Below are positions 18,008 to 26,125 of a stretch of DNA of 64,000 nt, piece by piece. This stretch comes from Bacillota bacterium (GTDB lineage: Bacteria; Bacillota; Clostridia; Lachnospirales; Lachnospiraceae): positions 1 through 64,000 of the forward strand of contig JAEZKD010000283.1 in assembly GCA_023415655.1 (NCBI GenBank), in the 5' to 3' direction. The stretch's first letter is position 1. Each line of letters opens with the position of its first letter. Position numbers and translations under genes: made by a program. The notes below the pieces were generated by a model. It worked only from the letters and a program-made list of their open reading frames with translations, was not told the DNA's origin and ran no database searches.

Positions 18008-20413
18008 TTATTCTTCTATTTCAGGCTTTGCATAAGTAGTCAGATTAAGATACGGCAATAGTTTTCCATAAAAATTATTCTTTATCATACTACCTGATAC
18101 ACTAAACTTATTCTTTATAATCGAAATGTAGCCTTTTATATAGTTTTCTGGCAAATCTACCTCTTGCATCAGCTCATAGGTCCCTGTTTTGGAGTTATAT
18201 TTTACATAGTCTGTAATAAAACTCTGATTAGAGGTCATCACAAGTGCAGGTGCATCGGATAGGATATCTTGCCCCATAAATAATCTAGAATCATATTTAA
18301 TACCGAATAAATTATTCAAGGTTGGAATAATATCCACCGTTGAACAATATTTATCAATGATAATTGGTTCTTTTATGCTTGAATTCCAGAGAATAAAGTA
18401 ATTCTCGTATAATTCAAAGTTCTCTTCTACTTCATGTCCAGCCAATTCATTAATGTCTTCTTGTGCCAAACCATACGGATAATGATCTGCACTTAATGCA
18501 ATGACTGTCTTATCTAAAATGCCCGCCTTGTCTAATTCTTGAATCAGATACTCCAGTGCAAGATCAAGCTCTTTATTGCAGGCGATATAAGCCTTGCCAC
18601 CCTCTGAATAAGGTAAATCTTTGACATAATCTTTATTCTTTGATGACATTGAATTACCGATAAATGTATAATCCATATGACCACTTACGGTCATATAATA
18701 AGTATGAAATTGTTCATCCTTAATATACTCTGGCAATGTTTTTTGAATCATCTCAAGATCAGATTCAGGCCAGGTTAACTTCACATCAAGTCCACCACCC
18801 TTAGCTCCTTTATAATCATATCCCATGTTTGGGTGCGTTAAATTTCTATGATAGTAAGTATAGCTATGATTATGGTAAGCACGTGTTGTATAACCTAACT
18901 CTTTAAATTGCCATCCAAGGCAGAATGGCATATCACCCTCTGCCGATTTTGTAAAACTATTTGTCCCAGATGGGATTAACCCTGTGCAACCTACGTATTC
19001 CCCATCACTCGTTGAAGTCCACCAGATTGGATTATAGAAATTCTCAAAAACAAACCCTGAATGAGTTAATTGATATAAGGTTGGTGTAATCTCTTTATCT
19101 ACAGCCCAAGGTGAAAAACCCTCTGCTGTCAAATAAATTAAGTTATATCCCTCAAACATTCCTGTATACTCATTCTTATTCGTTGGAGTAACGTTTGCAA
19201 AATATTCAAACAACGAAGCCGTTGCATTATCCTTTGCTTCTTTTGCTAGGGTTGCAAAATCAATCTCCAATACATTCGGAGAAGTATCTATAGGTATCTG
19301 CGTTGGTAATGGTGTAGGGGTTAGCGTGGCATCTGGAACTTTAGTTACTGTCACTGGTATATTGGTCGGAGTTATGACAACAATCGGTTGCTCTACCTCC
19401 ACAAATACGTCTTCACCCATGCTAAAATCGTCTACACCAAAAAATACATTTTTGATATCGACTCTGGTTGCTGTAAGTATACCAAGCTTTTCAACTCCCA
19501 AATCCTGAACAAAATCATTATGATATAAATCGTAAGGAGTATGTGCTTCTTTTCCAGGAATTAATAACAATAACAAAAAGAATATATGTACGATCACTGC
19601 ACTCCCAGCTACTTTACCTATGGTTTTCAAAGGTTTCTTTGGGAACAATTTGAACTTCCTGATTAGAACTGCAACTGCAACAATTGGAAGTAATAAAAGA
19701 AGTATACCTACCAGCTTTTCTAAAATTCCAGCAAGAGCTTCTCTCCAGAATTCAATGACATCTCCTCCATTCTCTCCGACGCTATAAAGCGAAAGAAAGG
19801 TACGAAAAATATGTTCAAAAACTAACTGAATACAATACCAAAGAGAGAGAATTGATACCAGAGACATCGCAAGGATACAGTTCACCTTCCGCCCAAACAA
19901 ACTCGTTATTAATGTAATGATACATCCTACTACCCCTGCTGTTAAAACAGGATAGAGAATCGTCCCATCTAGTTTTTCAAAAACTAATAAGTGAAACATA
20001 GCTTCCAGATAAATGAAGGCAATTGGGAACAGGATAAAGTTAAGTAGATATGGTACTTTCTTCGTCTCTTTCTTTGGTCTTTCCGTTAAAGCTTCCATTT
20101 CTTCTTTTCTTGTATCAAGATTTGGCTCTTCTGTTGAAACTTGCATCTCTTTCTTTCTTGTATCTTGATTTGATTCCTCAACAGATACGTCAATCCGTTC
20201 CTCAAGTATTTCAAAATTTGAGTCTACTGTTGTGATTTTGCTTGATTCTTCGATTTCCTCTTTACTTGTTATGCCTATTGACTCTTCCATCAGTTCCTCA
20301 ATTGCTTCTCGAATCGAGTCTCCTGTTGAAATAGAGTTAAATTCTTCTGTCGGTTCTTCTAAATCCACATCCTCTTCTGTTACATCCTCCAAGCTCTTCT
20401 CATTCATCCCCAT
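18008..20413 (-). CDS. LTA-synthase-like membrane sulfatase/phosphoglycerol transferase
   Basis: An 801-residue alkaline-phosphatase-superfamily enzyme facing the outside of the membrane. Residues 1-118 are an acidic, Ser/Thr-rich cytosolic tail with a repeated DTRK-EM-STEEPN unit. Five membrane segments lie near 122-142, 152-172, 178-200, 228-250 and 268-286. A Thr/Pro-rich linker (345-380) leads to the catalytic domain from about 423. Likely metal and nucleophile residues are Glu431 (TAEGF), Thr468 in STSDGEY (compare KTSDSEF of LtaS), and SADHYPYG near the end. It probably transfers phosphoglycerol or a similar group to a glycan. Exact substrate unknown. Confidence 0.82.
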   Translation of the reverse strand: MGMNEKSLEDVTEEDVDLEEPTEEFNSISTGDSIREAIEELMEESIGITSKEEIEESSKITTVDSNFEILEERIDVSVEESNQDTRKKEMQVSTEEPNLDTRKEEMEALTERPKKETKKVPYLLNFILFPIAFIYLEAMFHLLVFEKLDGTILYPVLTAGVVGCIITLITSLFGRKVNCILAMSLVSILSLWYCIQLVFEHIFRTFLSLYSVGENGGDVIEFWREALAGILEKLVGILLLLLPIVAVAVLIRKFKLFPKKPLKTIGKVAGSAVIVHIFFLLLLLIPGKEAHTPYDLYHNDFVQDLGVEKLGILTATRVDIKNVFFGVDDFSMGEDVFVEVEQPIVVITPTNIPVTVTKVPDATLTPTPLPTQIPIDTSPNVLEIDFATLAKEAKDNATASLFEYFANVTPTNKNEYTGMFEGYNLIYLTAEGFSPWAVDKEITPTLYQLTHSGFVFENFYNPIWWTSTSDGEYVGCTGLIPSGTNSFTKSAEGDMPFCLGWQFKELGYTTRAYHNHSYTYYHRNLTHPNMGYDYKGAKGGGLDVKLTWPESDLEMIQKTLPEYIKDEQFHTYYMTVSGHMDYTFIGNSMSSKNKDYVKDLPYSEGGKAYIACNKELDLALEYLIQELDKAGILDKTVIALSADHYPYGLAQEDINELAGHEVEENFELYENYFILWNSSIKEPIIIDKYCSTVDIIPTLNNLFGIKYDSRLFMGQDILSDAPALVMTSNQSFITDYVKYNSKTGTYELMQEVDLPENYIKGYISIIKNKFSVSGSMIKNNFYGKLLPYLNLTTYAKPEIEE

Positions 20414-20567
20414 GAAATAACCTTCTTTCTTCTAAATGTTATCTTTTGTTGAAAAAGTTTGACATTACCTGAAAATGTATATGATTCCATTACTTTCTAA
20501 TCATCTGTATCATTATACCAAATCCCTTATGAAGGCACAAGAACAAAGAGAAAGTTGTTAGAGTAAT

Positions 20568-20623
20568 CCTTTGCCTTGTTTTTTGGGGCATTTTGTTCAT
20601 AGGAAACTCAGTTTCCTATGAAC
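20568..20623. repeat. Two-part palindromic repeat (copy 2)
   Basis: TGCC and GGGCA arms around a TGTTTTTTG-like loop are followed by Ts, then by a perfect 14-bp inverted repeat, GTTCATAGGAAACT (20595-20608) and its complement (20610-20623), one base apart. The composition matches copy 1 at 16812-16878. It lies between the divergently spaced ends of the sulfatase promoter region and the oadB terminator. Confidence 0.6.
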
Positions 20624-20624
20624 T

Positions 20625-20666
20625 TAAAAACGAGCCTTGCTACAAGTCTTTCTTGCAACAAAGCTC
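20625..20666 (-). terminator. oadB terminator
   Basis: GAGCCTTGCTACAAG (20632-20646) pairs imperfectly with CTTGCAACAAAGCTC (20652-20666), and leftward reading continues into a T run. It lies about 80 bp after the oadB stop. Confidence 0.7.
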
Positions 20667-20747
20667 TTTCTATCAAAGTCTTATAATTTGCGATAACACA
20701 TTCTAATCTAATGAATAAAGATTACTTACTTAATATTCTATTATTGA

Positions 20748-21947
20748 TTAGGATAATAAGGTGATATAAATAGCAGTCAAAACAGCAGTTGTGATAACAC
20801 CACAGATATTAGCACCAAGTGCATAATCAAGAACAAATGCACACTTATTCACCTTATACACTTCCTTTTGAGCTACTTTTGCTGTGGATGGTACGCAAGA
20901 GACTCCTGCAATCCCAATGACAGGATTAAAATTCTTACCGCGAACAAAATAAATTACATATCCACCGATAATTGCACCAATTCCTGAAAGCAATAAGGAA
21001 AGCATACCTAAGGCTAACAATTTGAGTACAATTGGATTTAATAAGGTGCTTGCATCACACAAAACTCCTAGAATCAGTCCTAAAAAGAAGGTTGCAAGGT
21101 ATAAAAAGCCTTCCTCAATTAGCTTTATATATTTTGTAATTGCAGATTCTCGTATTACTATTCCTAGAAAGAAACTTAGGAATAGTGGTGCTCCAATTGG
21201 AAACAACAGACACAATATGGTATTTACCACAACTGCAAAAATCAATTTCTCACTCGATGAGATCTTACGAGCAGGTTTCTTTTCCACAACTTCTTTCCCA
21301 CGTAAGCTCTTTGGAATCAATAACTTGATCAAATAAGGATAAGCTCCATAGGTCAGGCTTAAGTAAAGATAAGCAACAATCGCAATTGGAACTAAGTACT
21401 CAGGCGCTAATTTCAAGGATGCAAATAACACCATAGGGCCATCCGCACCACCAATAATAGCTGTTGCTGCTGCCGCCCCATCGGATAAGCCCATTAATTT
21501 TGCAATTGGATAAGTTACAATAGTTCCTAGCTCCGCAAATAAGGCAATGGTCATGCTAATAAAAGGATGAGCAAGTACATATCCAACATCACACATGATG
21601 CCTACCCCCATAAATACAAGGCATGCAATCAAACCATTGGTAAACGTCAAGGTATATACTGGTTGCAAAAAGTTGATTTGCATATATGTCATCAAATCAT
21701 CGGTTGTTGTAAGTAATGGATTAATAATGAGATTACCAACCTCATTGGCATTGATAAACAAAACACCGGCATTCACTGCTGACATTCCAAGTCCCATTGG
21801 AATCATAATCAATGGCTCTAGGGTTCCTTTCTTTCCCATGTACACTAAAAAGAATCCAAAAAATATCAATACAATTCGAAGTATGACAACGCTTGGTTCT
21901 TGTACAAACATGGTACTAATCCCTTGAAATAGTTCTAATATCTTCAT
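20748..21947 (-). CDS. Sodium-translocating decarboxylase beta subunit (OadB/MmdB/GcdB family)
   Basis: A 399-residue integral membrane protein that couples biotin-carboxyl decarboxylation to Na+ export. The first segment is LEPLIMIPMGLGMSAVNAG. The functional GGADGPM motif carries Asp169, equivalent to the Na+/proton aspartate of OadB, and the C-terminal part has SCVPSTAKVAQKE and DYALGANICGVI. Many hydrophobic segments in between. No alpha (carboxyltransferase) subunit or biotin carrier is in this window, so its partner must be elsewhere. A 42-residue membrane peptide is encoded 82 bp upstream, and a divergent LysR gene may control both. Confidence 0.9.
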   Translation of the reverse strand: MKILELFQGISTMFVQEPSVVILRIVLIFFGFFLVYMGKKGTLEPLIMIPMGLGMSAVNAGVLFINANEVGNLIINPLLTTTDDLMTYMQINFLQPVYTLTFTNGLIACLVFMGVGIMCDVGYVLAHPFISMTIALFAELGTIVTYPIAKLMGLSDGAAAATAIIGGADGPMVLFASLKLAPEYLVPIAIVAYLYLSLTYGAYPYLIKLLIPKSLRGKEVVEKKPARKISSSEKLIFAVVVNTILCLLFPIGAPLFLSFFLGIVIRESAITKYIKLIEEGFLYLATFFLGLILGVLCDASTLLNPIVLKLLALGMLSLLLSGIGAIIGGYVIYFVRGKNFNPVIGIAGVSCVPSTAKVAQKEVYKVNKCAFVLDYALGANICGVITTAVLTAIYITLLS

Positions 21948-22028
21948 AAATTCCCCCTTTTCTTCATTTTTGTAGTATAATAACTATGAATCAGCTTTGA
22001 TCTCTCAAATCATAGAGAACCTTCTTAA

Positions 22029-22157
22029 CTAAGATATTTTATTTTCCTTTTGAAAGGCTCTGATCCAAATCAACATAGCTTTTATCAGTAAGGCAATTCC
22101 ATAAGAGATAACAATCCCGATTCCCATAACTTGTAATGGTATAATAAAATCTGACAT
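22029..22157 (-). CDS. 42-residue membrane peptide, OadG-like mini gamma subunit candidate
   Basis: A small open frame, ATG at 22155-22157, stop TAG at 22029-22031, with AAAGGAG 9-10 nt upstream. It encodes a single hydrophobic helix with the feature MGIGIVISYGIALLIKAM, then a short basic tail (WIRAFQKENKIS). Gamma subunits of Na+ decarboxylases start with a similar GxGIVFxFLxLL helix and anchor the complex. This peptide lacks any C-terminal extension. Position directly before the beta subunit supports the idea, but the family call is inference. Confidence 0.6.
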   Translation of the reverse strand: MSDFIIPLQVMGIGIVISYGIALLIKAMLIWIRAFQKENKIS

Positions 22158-22221
22158 AATACGATTCTCCTTTAACAAAAATTTCTTTATTTTATACTAC
22201 AATTTTCTCGTATTACAGTCA

Positions 22222-22246
22222 AATTCATAATATGTATACATAGAAT
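22222..22246. promoter_or_regulatory. Candidate LysR operator between oadB and the LysR gene
   Basis: A perfect ATGTATACAT palindrome (22232-22241) sits inside a wider ATTC...GAAT symmetry in the divergent intergenic region. LysR proteins usually bind such T-N11-A type dyads. No experimental or comparative support is available here. Confidence 0.35.
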
Positions 22247-22367
22247 ACACAGAAGTTATGAAGAAAAAGCTTGCCACTTGTAGTACCAAAAAATTAGCCA
22301 TATTATGTTTCTTTATTATGATAATGGCTTGTTATCATCACTGACCATATTTCATAGGAGGACCTCC

Positions 22368-23267
22368 ATGGATTTACATTATTTAGAACTTTTCAATACA
22401 ATCGCAAAGTACGAGAGCTATAAAAAAGCTTCCAGCGTACTTCATATTAGCCAGCCTGCATTGTCCAATCAGATCAAGAAACTGGAAAGCCAGATACAGC
22501 TACAATTATTTGATAAGGTGGGGAATAAAATATGCCTGAATGAAAACGGTATCATGCTTCGTGAATATACTCAAAAGCTATTTGATCTCATTGATGAGCT
22601 CGAAGCTGCGATCTCTAATACCCATAATCTCATTGGTGGGAATTTAAATATTGGTGGTAGTAATACTCCAGGTACCTACCTATTACCAGAAATGATGGGT
22701 TCATTTAAAAAACATTATCCAAATACACAGTTTAATCTGCATATTGGAAACACCTCGGAAATTGCTCATTTAATTAACAATCATACATTGGATTTTGCTA
22801 TCAATGGTGGTAACTGTGATTATTCCAACAATATTTATGTCGAAACTCTCTTTATAGATCAATTAGTTCTGATTGCCTCTCCTTCCAATTCCTACTGTAA
22901 TCGTAAGGAGGTTACAATCGAGGACTTATGCCAGATGAACTTTATTGTACATGAGACAGATTCCCAGCTATATAGCTACTATGCAAAATTTATTGAAGAG
23001 AATGATATCCCTGAGAATATAGCAATGTATATGGGTAATATTGATGCAATCAAACGTGCTGTAAGTTCAGATCTTGGTATCTCATTGATTCCATATGAAG
23101 CAGTGCGATATGAGTTACAATATGGGTTACTGAAACAGCTTAATTTTCCTTCTTTAGATATAAAATATCCTTATAACTTGATTTATAATAAAAATAAAGC
23201 ACTATCTACTACCACGAAAAAGTTTATTGAATATATTCATACCTATCGAAATGAGAGGAACACATAA
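22368..23267 (+). CDS. LysR family transcriptional regulator
   Basis: A 299-residue regulator with an N-terminal winged helix (ASSVLHISQPALSNQIKKLE, residues about 20-40) and a periplasmic-binding-like effector domain starting near GGNLNIGGSNTPGTYLLP. I start at the ATG at 22368 (MDLHYLELF) because AGGAGG lies 6 nt upstream. A reading frame 21 codons longer lacks such a site. It is divergent from the OadB pair, so it probably controls it in response to an organic acid. The effector is not known. The ribosome binding site itself is self-complementary (GGAGG-AC-CTCC). Confidence 0.88.
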   Translation: MDLHYLELFNTIAKYESYKKASSVLHISQPALSNQIKKLESQIQLQLFDKVGNKICLNENGIMLREYTQKLFDLIDELEAAISNTHNLIGGNLNIGGSNTPGTYLLPEMMGSFKKHYPNTQFNLHIGNTSEIAHLINNHTLDFAINGGNCDYSNNIYVETLFIDQLVLIASPSNSYCNRKEVTIEDLCQMNFIVHETDSQLYSYYAKFIEENDIPENIAMYMGNIDAIKRAVSSDLGISLIPYEAVRYELQYGLLKQLNFPSLDIKYPYNLIYNKNKALSTTTKKFIEYIHTYRNERNT

Positions 23268-23268
23268 T

Positions 23269-23319
23269 AAAACTCCCTTCTAAATGACAAGTTTTGAGTT
23301 ACTTGCATTTAGAGGGGAG
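23269..23319 (-). terminator. Terminator of the glnA-dapL operon
   Basis: CTCCCTTCTAAATG (23273-23286) pairs with CATTTAGAGGGGAG (23306-23319) with one G-U pair. Leftward reading continues into TTTTATT. It also lies right behind the LysR stop codon and may serve both strands. The stretch 23336-23398 is a low-complexity TTATT repeat with no gene. Confidence 0.75.
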
Positions 23320-23399
23320 CATATCCAATTAGACTTTCGTCTTATCTTATTTTATTTTATTTTATCTTATTTGTTTTATCAGATCTGATCTAACTTATC

Positions 23400-24614
23400 T
23401 TATAACGCCTTAATTCTCTTCAACGCTTCGACTGTATTCTCATACGTACCAAAAGCAGTCAATCTAAAATATCCTTCACCGCTTGGTCCAAAGCCAGAAC
23501 CAGGGGTACCTACCACATTCGCTTTGTTTAATAATTCATCAAAGAAATCCCAAGAACTCATATGGTTTGGAGTTTCAAGCCAGATATAAGGTGCATTCAC
23601 ACCACCTGATACGGTGTAGCCTGCTTCCTTTAAACCATCACGAATGATACGTGCATTGTTCATATAATAATCAATCTGTGCTCTTGTTTCTTTCTGACCA
23701 GTTTCAGAATACACTGCTTCGCCAGCACGCTGAATGATATATGGAGCTCCATTAAACTTCGTTCCATGGCGTCTTGCCCATAAACTATTCAACGAAACAT
23801 CTCCTGCTTTTAATTCTTTTGGAATAACGGTATAGCCTAGTCTTGTTCCAGTAAATCCAGCATTTTTAGAAAAGCTTCGAAGCTCAATCGCACAGGTCTT
23901 TGCTCCCTCACATTCATAAATTGAATGTGGGCAATCCTCTTCACTAATATATGCTTCATACGCTGCATCATAGATAATGACAGCAGATACTTGGTTCGCA
24001 TAATCCACCCACTTTTGAAGCTCAGACTTGGTAATTGCAGAACCAGTAGGATTGTTTGGGAAACAAAGATAGATAATGTCTGGTGTCTCAATTGGTAACT
24101 GAGGAACGAAATTATGTTCCTTTACGCAAGGCATATAAATCACGTTGCTCCATTTACTTGTTGCTGCATCGTATTCGCCACATCTTCCTGCCATAACATT
24201 CGTATCCACATACACGGGATAGACTGGGTCACATACTGCAATTTTATTGTCAACTGAGAAGATATCACCAATATTACCGGAATCACTCTTTGCTCCATCA
24301 CTAATAAAGATTTCATCTAAAGCAATTTCAACACCTCGTGCTTTGTAATCTGTTGTTGCAATAGCAGAACGCAAGAATTCATAACCCAAATCAGGCGCAT
24401 ATCCATGGAAGGTTTCTCTAGTTGCCATCTCATCGGTTGCCTTATGAAGTGCAGCAACGATGCTTGGTGCTAATGGTTGTGTTACATCACCAATCCCAAG
24501 GCTAATTACCTTCTTCTCTGGATTCTCTGCCTGAAATGCACGTACCTTCTTACCAATCGTAGAAAACAAATAGCTTCCAGGTAATTTTAAATAGTTATCA
24601 TTTACTTTAAACAT
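23400..24614 (-). CDS. dapL: LL-diaminopimelate aminotransferase
   Basis: A PLP enzyme that converts tetrahydrodipicolinate directly to LL-diaminopimelate with glutamate, bypassing the succinyl or acetyl branches of lysine and peptidoglycan precursor synthesis. The 404-residue protein starts VNDNYLKLPGSYLF, has the nucleotide-type FPNNPTG loop, and the PLP lysine in SFSKNAGFTGTR. It lies 11 bp after dapF, whose product acts on its product. That pairing makes the DapL call stronger than a generic aspartate aminotransferase. Confidence 0.96.
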   Translation of the reverse strand: MFKVNDNYLKLPGSYLFSTIGKKVRAFQAENPEKKVISLGIGDVTQPLAPSIVAALHKATDEMATRETFHGYAPDLGYEFLRSAIATTDYKARGVEIALDEIFISDGAKSDSGNIGDIFSVDNKIAVCDPVYPVYVDTNVMAGRCGEYDAATSKWSNVIYMPCVKEHNFVPQLPIETPDIIYLCFPNNPTGSAITKSELQKWVDYANQVSAVIIYDAAYEAYISEEDCPHSIYECEGAKTCAIELRSFSKNAGFTGTRLGYTVIPKELKAGDVSLNSLWARRHGTKFNGAPYIIQRAGEAVYSETGQKETRAQIDYYMNNARIIRDGLKEAGYTVSGGVNAPYIWLETPNHMSSWDFFDELLNKANVVGTPGSGFGPSGEGYFRLTAFGTYENTVEALKRIKAL

Positions 24615-24625
24615 GGTTGTCTCCT

Positions 24626-25465
24626 CTATAAATTAATGTCAATTGTACCTTCATATACTTCAACTGCCGGGCCAGTCATAAATAAATGGTTCGTTTCACG
24701 ATCATATCGTATGATCAAATCACCACCAAGCATATGAACAGTAACCTCATCCTCAGTTAGTCCATTCAAGATACAGGCATAGGCGCTACACGTTGCACCA
24801 GTTCCACATGCCCAGGTCTCATCCGAACCACGTTCCCATACTCTCATATTAATTTCCTTACGATTTAATACTTGAACAAATTCTGTATTCACCCGTTCAG
24901 GAAACAAAGGATGATGCTCGAATTTTGGTCCATAAAGTTCAATTGGAAAACTCTTGGTATCCTCAACAAACACAACACCATGAGGATTGCCCACTGAAAT
25001 TGCAGTTAAATGAAATTCGCGATCTTCTACTTGAATTGGCATATCAATCACTTGGTCTGCTTCTACAAGAATTGGTATCTTGTTTGGAGTAAGGATTGGC
25101 TCCCCCATATCAACGGTTACCATCGTAACCTTTTCATTCTCTACCGTTAGATCTAGGTATTTGATTCCACCCAGTGTCTCTATACTAAGCTTTTTCTTAT
25201 CCGTCATTTTATGATCGTAGACATACTTACCAACACAACGAATGGTATTTCCACACATTTCTCCTTGAGAACCGTCCACATTATACATATGCATTGTAAA
25301 GTCTGCATCCTTTGATTCTTTGATTAATATTAATCCATCGGATCCGATTCCAAAATGACGGTCACTTACTTTTTTAGCTAGTGCATTCGCATCCTTTACC
25401 GTCTCTTTTAGACAATTCACGTACACGTAATCATTCCCGCACCCTTGCATCTTTGTAAATTTCAT
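24626..25465 (-). CDS. dapF: Diaminopimelate epimerase
   Basis: Converts LL- to meso-diaminopimelate for lysine and cell wall synthesis. The 279-residue protein has MQGCGNDYVYVN at the N terminus, the first catalytic cysteine in MCGNTIRC and the second in WACGTGATC. I start at the ATG at 25463-25465 (MKFTKM), which has GGAGG 6 nt upstream. The open frame extends 28 codons further, without function. It is 83 bp after the ANTAR gene and directly before dapL. Confidence 0.96.
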   Translation of the reverse strand: MKFTKMQGCGNDYVYVNCLKETVKDANALAKKVSDRHFGIGSDGLILIKESKDADFTMHMYNVDGSQGEMCGNTIRCVGKYVYDHKMTDKKKLSIETLGGIKYLDLTVENEKVTMVTVDMGEPILTPNKIPILVEADQVIDMPIQVEDREFHLTAISVGNPHGVVFVEDTKSFPIELYGPKFEHHPLFPERVNTEFVQVLNRKEINMRVWERGSDETWACGTGATCSAYACILNGLTEDEVTVHMLGGDLIIRYDRETNHLFMTGPAVEVYEGTIDINL

Positions 25466-25548
25466 TGAAACCTCCATCAACCAAAATCTTTTTCTCATTA
25501 TAACTACTTGTAAAGGCGATTGCAAGACTTCTACTTCCAATAGCTTCA

Positions 25549-26091
25549 TTACATTATGCTTAAAATCATCTCCGCCATTTCAACAAGGTTCGTTCCGCTA
25601 TCCATACTTGTTTTTTGTATGTATCGGTGTGCCTCTTCTTCCGACATATTATTACGTTCCATTAACAGACGCTTTGCACGATCAATCGTCTGTTTTTCTT
25701 CCTGCGTCCGTTCTTTAGCCTTATTTTTATCCCTTTTCTTCCTTCGCATATAGTTATATGTCATCATCTGTAAAGTATTCAAAAGATCTTGAATCTTTAT
25801 TGGCATACTAAGGCTTACAACATTCCCTTCACTACATTCAGAGAGTCTTTGTGAGGAAGCTAATAACAGCAGTTCAAAGCCTTTGGGTAGATAACCATTC
25901 ATTTCACGGTAAAGCATATCCGAAAGACGGTATCCAGAAATCACAATCCCTTCGTCTAATTCATTGGCTGTTGCGATCGCCTGAGCACCGGAAGTACAGG
26001 TCGCACTGACATCATATCCATTGCGCATTAACAACATCTTTATGTTGTTGGCATCTTCAATTTTAGGAAAGGCAATGATAATACTCAGCAC
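25549..26091 (-). CDS. ANTAR-domain response regulator (NitR-like antiterminator)
   Basis: A 180-residue RNA-binding regulator. Residues 1-110 form a receiver-like fold (LSIIIAFPKIEDANNIKMLL), but the usual phosphoacceptor aspartate context is not evident, so it may be a pseudo-receiver. The C terminus is a clear ANTAR helix set (RAKRLLMERNNMSEEEAHRYIQK near 130-160). I start at GTG 26091 because GGAGG lies 9 nt upstream. It is 34 bp after glnA. A glnA-linked ANTAR antiterminator (nitR) is known in Clostridium saccharobutylicum, and it likely reads the terminator in the glnA leader here. Confidence 0.88.
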   Translation of the reverse strand: MLSIIIAFPKIEDANNIKMLLMRNGYDVSATCTSGAQAIATANELDEGIVISGYRLSDMLYREMNGYLPKGFELLLLASSQRLSECSEGNVVSLSMPIKIQDLLNTLQMMTYNYMRRKKRDKNKAKERTQEEKQTIDRAKRLLMERNNMSEEEAHRYIQKTSMDSGTNLVEMAEMILSIM

Positions 26092-26125
26092 ATTTGACCA
26101 CCTCCGTCGCAAAATTTAATGTTGC

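Noticed and set aside
22355..22368. Self-complementary GGAGG-AC-CTCC as an operator
   Set aside because: It is the LysR ribosome binding site plus a short chance complement; the stem is too tight to form (2-nt loop).
23336..23398. TTATT-rich tract as a possible repeat array
   Set aside because: Low-complexity sequence without regular spacers; not a CRISPR or satellite.
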